Source of the DNA: an uncultured Caulobacteraceae bacterium
GTDB lineage: Bacteria; Pseudomonadota; Alphaproteobacteria; Caulobacterales; Caulobacteraceae
Direction: 5' to 3'
Assembly (NCBI GenBank): GCA_946480495.1
Contig: CAMLKO010000041.1
Location: forward strand, 1 to 7,889
DNA: 7,889 bases
The notes under the pieces are model-generated. The model did not search any database. It was not told the origin of the DNA and saw only the letters and a program-made list of their open reading frames with translations. Of the stretch, positions 5,129-7,889 are shown piece after piece (the first letter of the stretch is position 1; each line of letters begins with the position of its first letter). Both the position numbers and the translations under genes were made by a program.

Positions 5129-5154
5129 GCGCCGCCTTAAGACCGCCGCGGCGC
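5129..5154 (+). repeat. inverted repeat in the fpr leader
   Basis: GCGCCGC (5129-5135) and GCGGCGC (5148-5154) are perfect inverted copies with a 12-base loop, followed on the plus strand by TTT. It may be a weak terminator for the small upstream frame or a leader hairpin just before the fpr start region. Confidence 0.3.
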
Positions 5155-5170
5155 TTTGGGATACAAGGGC

Positions 5171-5986
5171 ATGACCGCGACGGCGCTCAAGGACGCACCC
5201 GTGCAAGCCAACTCACCCTACCACCACGAGACGGTGCTCTGGGTGAAGCACTGGACGGACCGTCTCTTCAGCTTCGCTATCACCCGGCCGGATGCGTTCC
5301 GCTTCCGCTCGGGCGAGTTCGTGATGATCGGGCTTCCCGGCGAGGCCAAGCCGATCCTGCGCGCCTACTCGATCGCCTCGCCGAGCTTCGCCGAGGAGCT
5401 GGAGTTCCTGTCGATCAAGGTCCAGGACGGCCCGCTGACCTCGAAGCTGCAGCACATCCAGGTCGGCGACACGGTCCTGCTGGGCAAGAAGCCCACCGGC
5501 ACGCTGGTGATCGACGCCCTGAAGCCCGGCAAGCGCCTCTTCCTGTTCGGCACCGGCACGGGCCTCGCGCCCTTCCTGTCGGTGGCGCGCGATCCGGAAG
5601 CCTATTCCAAGTTCGAGCAGGTCATCGTCGGCCACGGCGTGCGCGAGGTGGCCGAACTCGCCTACCGCGACCTCTTCACAGCTGAGATCTTCGAAGACCC
5701 GCTGGTCGGCGAGGAAGCCCAGAAGCAGCTGATCTACTACCCGACCGTCACCCGCGAGCCGTTCCAGAACCAGGGCCGGTTCACCGACCTGATCGCGTCG
5801 GGCAAGATCTTCGCCGACCTCGGCATCGACCAGACCAAGTTCGATCCCGAGCAGGACCGGGTGATGCTCTGCGGCTCGATGGCGATGATCAAGGACATGG
5901 CCGCGGTCTGCGAAGCGCAGGGCCTGGTGGAAGGCTCCAACGCCGAGCCGGGCGACTTCGTGCTCGAACGGGCCTTCGTGGGCTGA
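5171..5986 (+). CDS. fpr: ferredoxin/flavodoxin-NADP+ reductase
   Basis: FAD enzyme that moves electrons between NADPH and ferredoxin or flavodoxin, serving redox balance and reductive enzymes in the cytoplasm. The 271-residue product has an N-terminal FAD barrel with the FAD-binding RAYS motif (64-67) and KVQDGPLTSKL (83-93). An NADP-binding domain follows, with GTGTGLAPF (127-135) and LCGSMAMIKD (233-242). The C-terminus continues past the usual aromatic end as ERAFVG, as in the Rhodobacter capsulatus type of bacterial reductase. The start is taken as ATG 5171; a TTG at 5156 would add five residues and has no better ribosome binding site. The GGGA at 5158-5161 is nine bases before the ATG, so initiation looks weak. 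It is transcribed away from the tRNA-secE operon. Confidence 0.93.
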   Translation: MTATALKDAPVQANSPYHHETVLWVKHWTDRLFSFAITRPDAFRFRSGEFVMIGLPGEAKPILRAYSIASPSFAEELEFLSIKVQDGPLTSKLQHIQVGDTVLLGKKPTGTLVIDALKPGKRLFLFGTGTGLAPFLSVARDPEAYSKFEQVIVGHGVREVAELAYRDLFTAEIFEDPLVGEEAQKQLIYYPTVTREPFQNQGRFTDLIASGKIFADLGIDQTKFDPEQDRVMLCGSMAMIKDMAAVCEAQGLVEGSNAEPGDFVLERAFVG

Positions 5987-6043
5987 GGCTTGACCTCCCC
6001 TAAGTAAGGGCGCGCGCTATCGGGGCATCGCAGGAGAGCCCCC

Positions 6044-6961
6044 ATGACCTTCGCGCCCGACGACCTGATGTTCCGCCCCGGCCTGATGAAGGGCCAGCGC
6101 ATCCTGATCACCGGCGGCGGCACCGGCCTTGGCAAGGTGATGGCCGAGGCCTGCCTGATGCTGGGGGCCGAGGTCTATATCTGCGGCCGGCGCGGCGGGG
6201 TGCTGGACGACGCGGCCAGGGAGCTGACGGACGCCCACGCCAAAACGTCTGGGGGCAAGGTCGTCGGCATCGCCTGCGACATCCGCGTGCCCGAGGCCAT
6301 CGCCGAGATGGTCGACCGCATCTGGTCGGATGGCGGGGCGCTGACGGGGTTGATCAACAACGCCGCCGGCAACTTCATCAGCCGCACCGAGGACCTGTCG
6401 CCGCGCGCCTTCGACGCCATCGCCAACATCGTCTTCCGCGGCTCCTTCTTCGTGACGCTGGAGTGCGGCAAGCGCTGGATCGCGGAGGGCAGGAGCGCCT
6501 CGGTGATCTCGATCCTGACGACCTGGGTGTGGAACGGGGGGCCGTTCACGGTGCCCTCGGCCATGTCAAAGGCGGGCCTGAACGCCATGACCCAGTCGCT
6601 GGCCGTCGAATGGGGCGGCAAGGGCATCCGCTTCAACGCCATCGCTCCGGGCCCCTTCCCGACCGAGGGCATGAGCGCGCGGCTGAACCCCGGCTCGCAG
6701 GAAAGCGCCTATTCCGACATGAGCTCCAACCCGATGAACCGGGTGGGCGAGATGCGGGAACTGGCCAACCTCGCCGTCTATCTGCTGCATCCGCTGAGCG
6801 CCTACGTGAACGGCCAGACCATCGCCATCGACGGGGCGGCCTATCAGGCCACCGGCGGCAACTTCGCGGGCCTGCGCGCCTGGGACGACGCGCGCTGGGA
6901 GCAGGTGCGACAGATGATCCGGTCCGCGAACGAGAAGGATCGCGCTCAGCGCACCGTCTGA
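6044..6961 (+). CDS. SDR oxidoreductase, 2,4-dienoyl-CoA reductase type
   Basis: A short-chain dehydrogenase/reductase of 305 residues. The Rossmann NADP site is TGGGTGLG (23-30), with GRR at 48-50 suiting NADPH; NNAAG (105-109), Asn128 and APGP (201-204) are the other family landmarks. In place of the classical YxxxK it has PSAMSKAG, with Ser172 and Lys176 set as in mitochondrial-type 2,4-dienoyl-CoA reductase (DECR1), followed by AMTQSLAVEWG and IRFNAIAPGPF. In DECR1 the catalytic Tyr lies about 11 residues before that Ser; here the region reads TTWVWNGGPF, with Trp161 where relatives are recalled to have Tyr. AGGAG at 6032-6036 precedes the ATG. The likely role is the reduction of 2,4-dienoyl-CoA in unsaturated fatty-acid degradation. 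The substrate is inferred and activity is in doubt because of the residue change. Confidence 0.82.
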   Translation: MTFAPDDLMFRPGLMKGQRILITGGGTGLGKVMAEACLMLGAEVYICGRRGGVLDDAARELTDAHAKTSGGKVVGIACDIRVPEAIAEMVDRIWSDGGALTGLINNAAGNFISRTEDLSPRAFDAIANIVFRGSFFVTLECGKRWIAEGRSASVISILTTWVWNGGPFTVPSAMSKAGLNAMTQSLAVEWGGKGIRFNAIAPGPFPTEGMSARLNPGSQESAYSDMSSNPMNRVGEMRELANLAVYLLHPLSAYVNGQTIAIDGAAYQATGGNFAGLRAWDDARWEQVRQMIRSANEKDRAQRTV

Positions 6962-6990
6962 TACAGTTGTTTGAAATCTGAGGAGTCGCC

Positions 6991-7889
6991 ATGGGATCCC
7001 CCCTCCCCAAGGCCTGCATCATCGGCGCGGGCTGTTCGGGCTTTACCACCGCCAAGCGGCTGAAGGACGCGGGCGTCCCGTACGACTGCTTCGAGATGTC
7101 CGACGAGATCGGGGGCAACTGGTACTACAAGAACCCCAACGGCCTGTCGGCCTGCTACGAGAGCCTGCACATCGACACGTCCAAGTGGCGCCTGGCGTTC
7201 GAGGACTTCCCGGTCCCGGCGGACTGGCCGGACTTCCCCCACCACGCCCAGCTCTTCCAGTACTTCAAGGACTACGTCGACCACTTCGACCTGCGCCGGA
7301 CGATCACCTTCAACACGGCGGTGACGCACGCCGAGCGGACCGACGACGGCCTGTGGAAAGTGACGCTTTCGACCGGCGAGACGCGCTTCTACGACGCCCT
7401 CTTCGTCTGCAACGGCCACCACTGGAGCCCGCGCATCCCCGAGTATCCGGGCAAGTTCGACGGGGTCGCCTTCCACTCCCACGCCTACAGCGATCCGTTC
7501 GATCCGGTGGACATGCGCGGCAAGAACATCGTGGTCGTGGGCATGGGCAACTCGGCGATGGATATCGCCTCCGAGCTCGCCCAGCGGCCGATCGCCAAGA
7601 CGCTGTGGGTTTCGGCCCGCCGGGGCGTGTGGGTGCTGCCCAAGTACATGAACGGCAAGCCCGCCGACAAAGCCATGCTGCCCAACTGGATCCCCCGCAA
7701 GATCGGCCTGGCCATGGCGCGCAAGGTGATCAAGAAGACGCTCGGGAACATGGAAGACTACGGCCTGCCCAAGCCCGACCATGAGCCGCTGGAGGCCCAC
7801 CCCTCCGTCTCGGGCGAGTTCCTGACCCGGGCCGGCTGCGGCGACATCAAGTTCAAGCCGGCCATCGAGCGGCTGGAGGGCAGGCAGGT
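6991..7889 (+). CDS. flavin-containing monooxygenase (3' end outside window)
   Basis: FAD- and NADPH-dependent monooxygenase of the FMO family, which oxygenates N, S or ketone substrates. The 299 codons present show the FAD Rossmann motif GAGCSG (12-17) after a short N-terminus, the acidic residue ending strand two (Glu35) and GGNW (41-44). The FMO fingerprint FxGxxxHxxxY is seen as FDGVAFHSHAY (156-166), and the second, NADPH-binding, motif is GMGNSA (184-189). The fingerprint has Y-S, not the W-P/D of Baeyer-Villiger enzymes, so classical FMO is favoured. Full-length relatives have about 450 residues, so about one third is missing beyond the right edge. ATG 6991 has GAGGAG at 6980-6985. It follows the SDR by 29 bases, probably in one operon; the substrate is unknown. 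Confidence 0.92.
   Translation, partial: MGSPLPKACIIGAGCSGFTTAKRLKDAGVPYDCFEMSDEIGGNWYYKNPNGLSACYESLHIDTSKWRLAFEDFPVPADWPDFPHHAQLFQYFKDYVDHFDLRRTITFNTAVTHAERTDDGLWKVTLSTGETRFYDALFVCNGHHWSPRIPEYPGKFDGVAFHSHAYSDPFDPVDMRGKNIVVVGMGNSAMDIASELAQRPIAKTLWVSARRGVWVLPKYMNGKPADKAMLPNWIPRKIGLAMARKVIKKTLGNMEDYGLPKPDHEPLEAHPSVSGEFLTRAGCGDIKFKPAIERLEGRQ

Noticed and set aside
5990..6023. TTGACC with GCTATC as a promoter for the SDR gene
   Set aside because: The boxes are 22 bases apart read as sigma70 hexamers, and too far apart for the Caulobacter-type spacing as well.
6946..7800. Minus-strand open frame (284 codons) opposite the monooxygenase
   Set aside because: The plus strand has clear FMO motifs and a ribosome binding site; this is its shadow.

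Overview
This is a high-GC window whose gene order (tRNA-Trp, secE, nusG, rplK, rplA, then rplJ, rplL, all on the minus strand) and protein sequences point to an alphaproteobacterium. Caulobacteraceae (Caulobacter/Phenylobacterium type) is the best guess. That placement rests on the style of the proteins and promoters, because no search could be run.

Layout, read by transcription. On the minus strand, right to left, a candidate promoter near 4830-4856 drives tRNA-Trp(CCA) (4681-4756), secE, nusG, rplK and rplA. A GC-rich hairpin at 2447-2468 follows rplA. The usual ribosomal-protein cluster is then interrupted by 1,544 bases (952-2495). This stretch carries a vapBC toxin-antitoxin operon (1737-2374, minus) with its own promoter and operator, a small unknown gene on the plus strand (1524-1736) whose stop codon abuts the vapC stop, and about 570 bases without a gene. 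That last part contains inverted repeats, a sigma70-like promoter and a roughly 270-base structured leader for rplJ-rplL, probably an L10-type autoregulatory leader. rpoB would be expected just beyond the left edge.

On the plus strand, right part of the window: a possible 58-residue hydrophilic small gene (4897-5073), a ferredoxin/flavodoxin-NADP+ reductase (5171-5986), an SDR of the 2,4-dienoyl-CoA reductase type (6044-6961), and the first 299 codons of a flavin-containing monooxygenase that runs off the right edge (6991-7889). The last two are 29 bases apart and may be one transcript.

How the genes fit together: the left two thirds are core translation, transcription and secretion machinery (ribosomal stalk base and stalk proteins L11, L1, L10, L12; NusG; SecE). 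The right part is redox and lipid metabolism supplied by NADPH-flavin enzymes. The points most worth a second look are the vapBC insertion inside the ribosomal-protein cluster, a 4-base duplication that puts the vapBC operator half-sites out of register, the folded rplJ leader, and the apparent replacement of the SDR catalytic tyrosine by tryptophan. I saw no clearly new multi-gene system, CRISPR array or insertion sequence.
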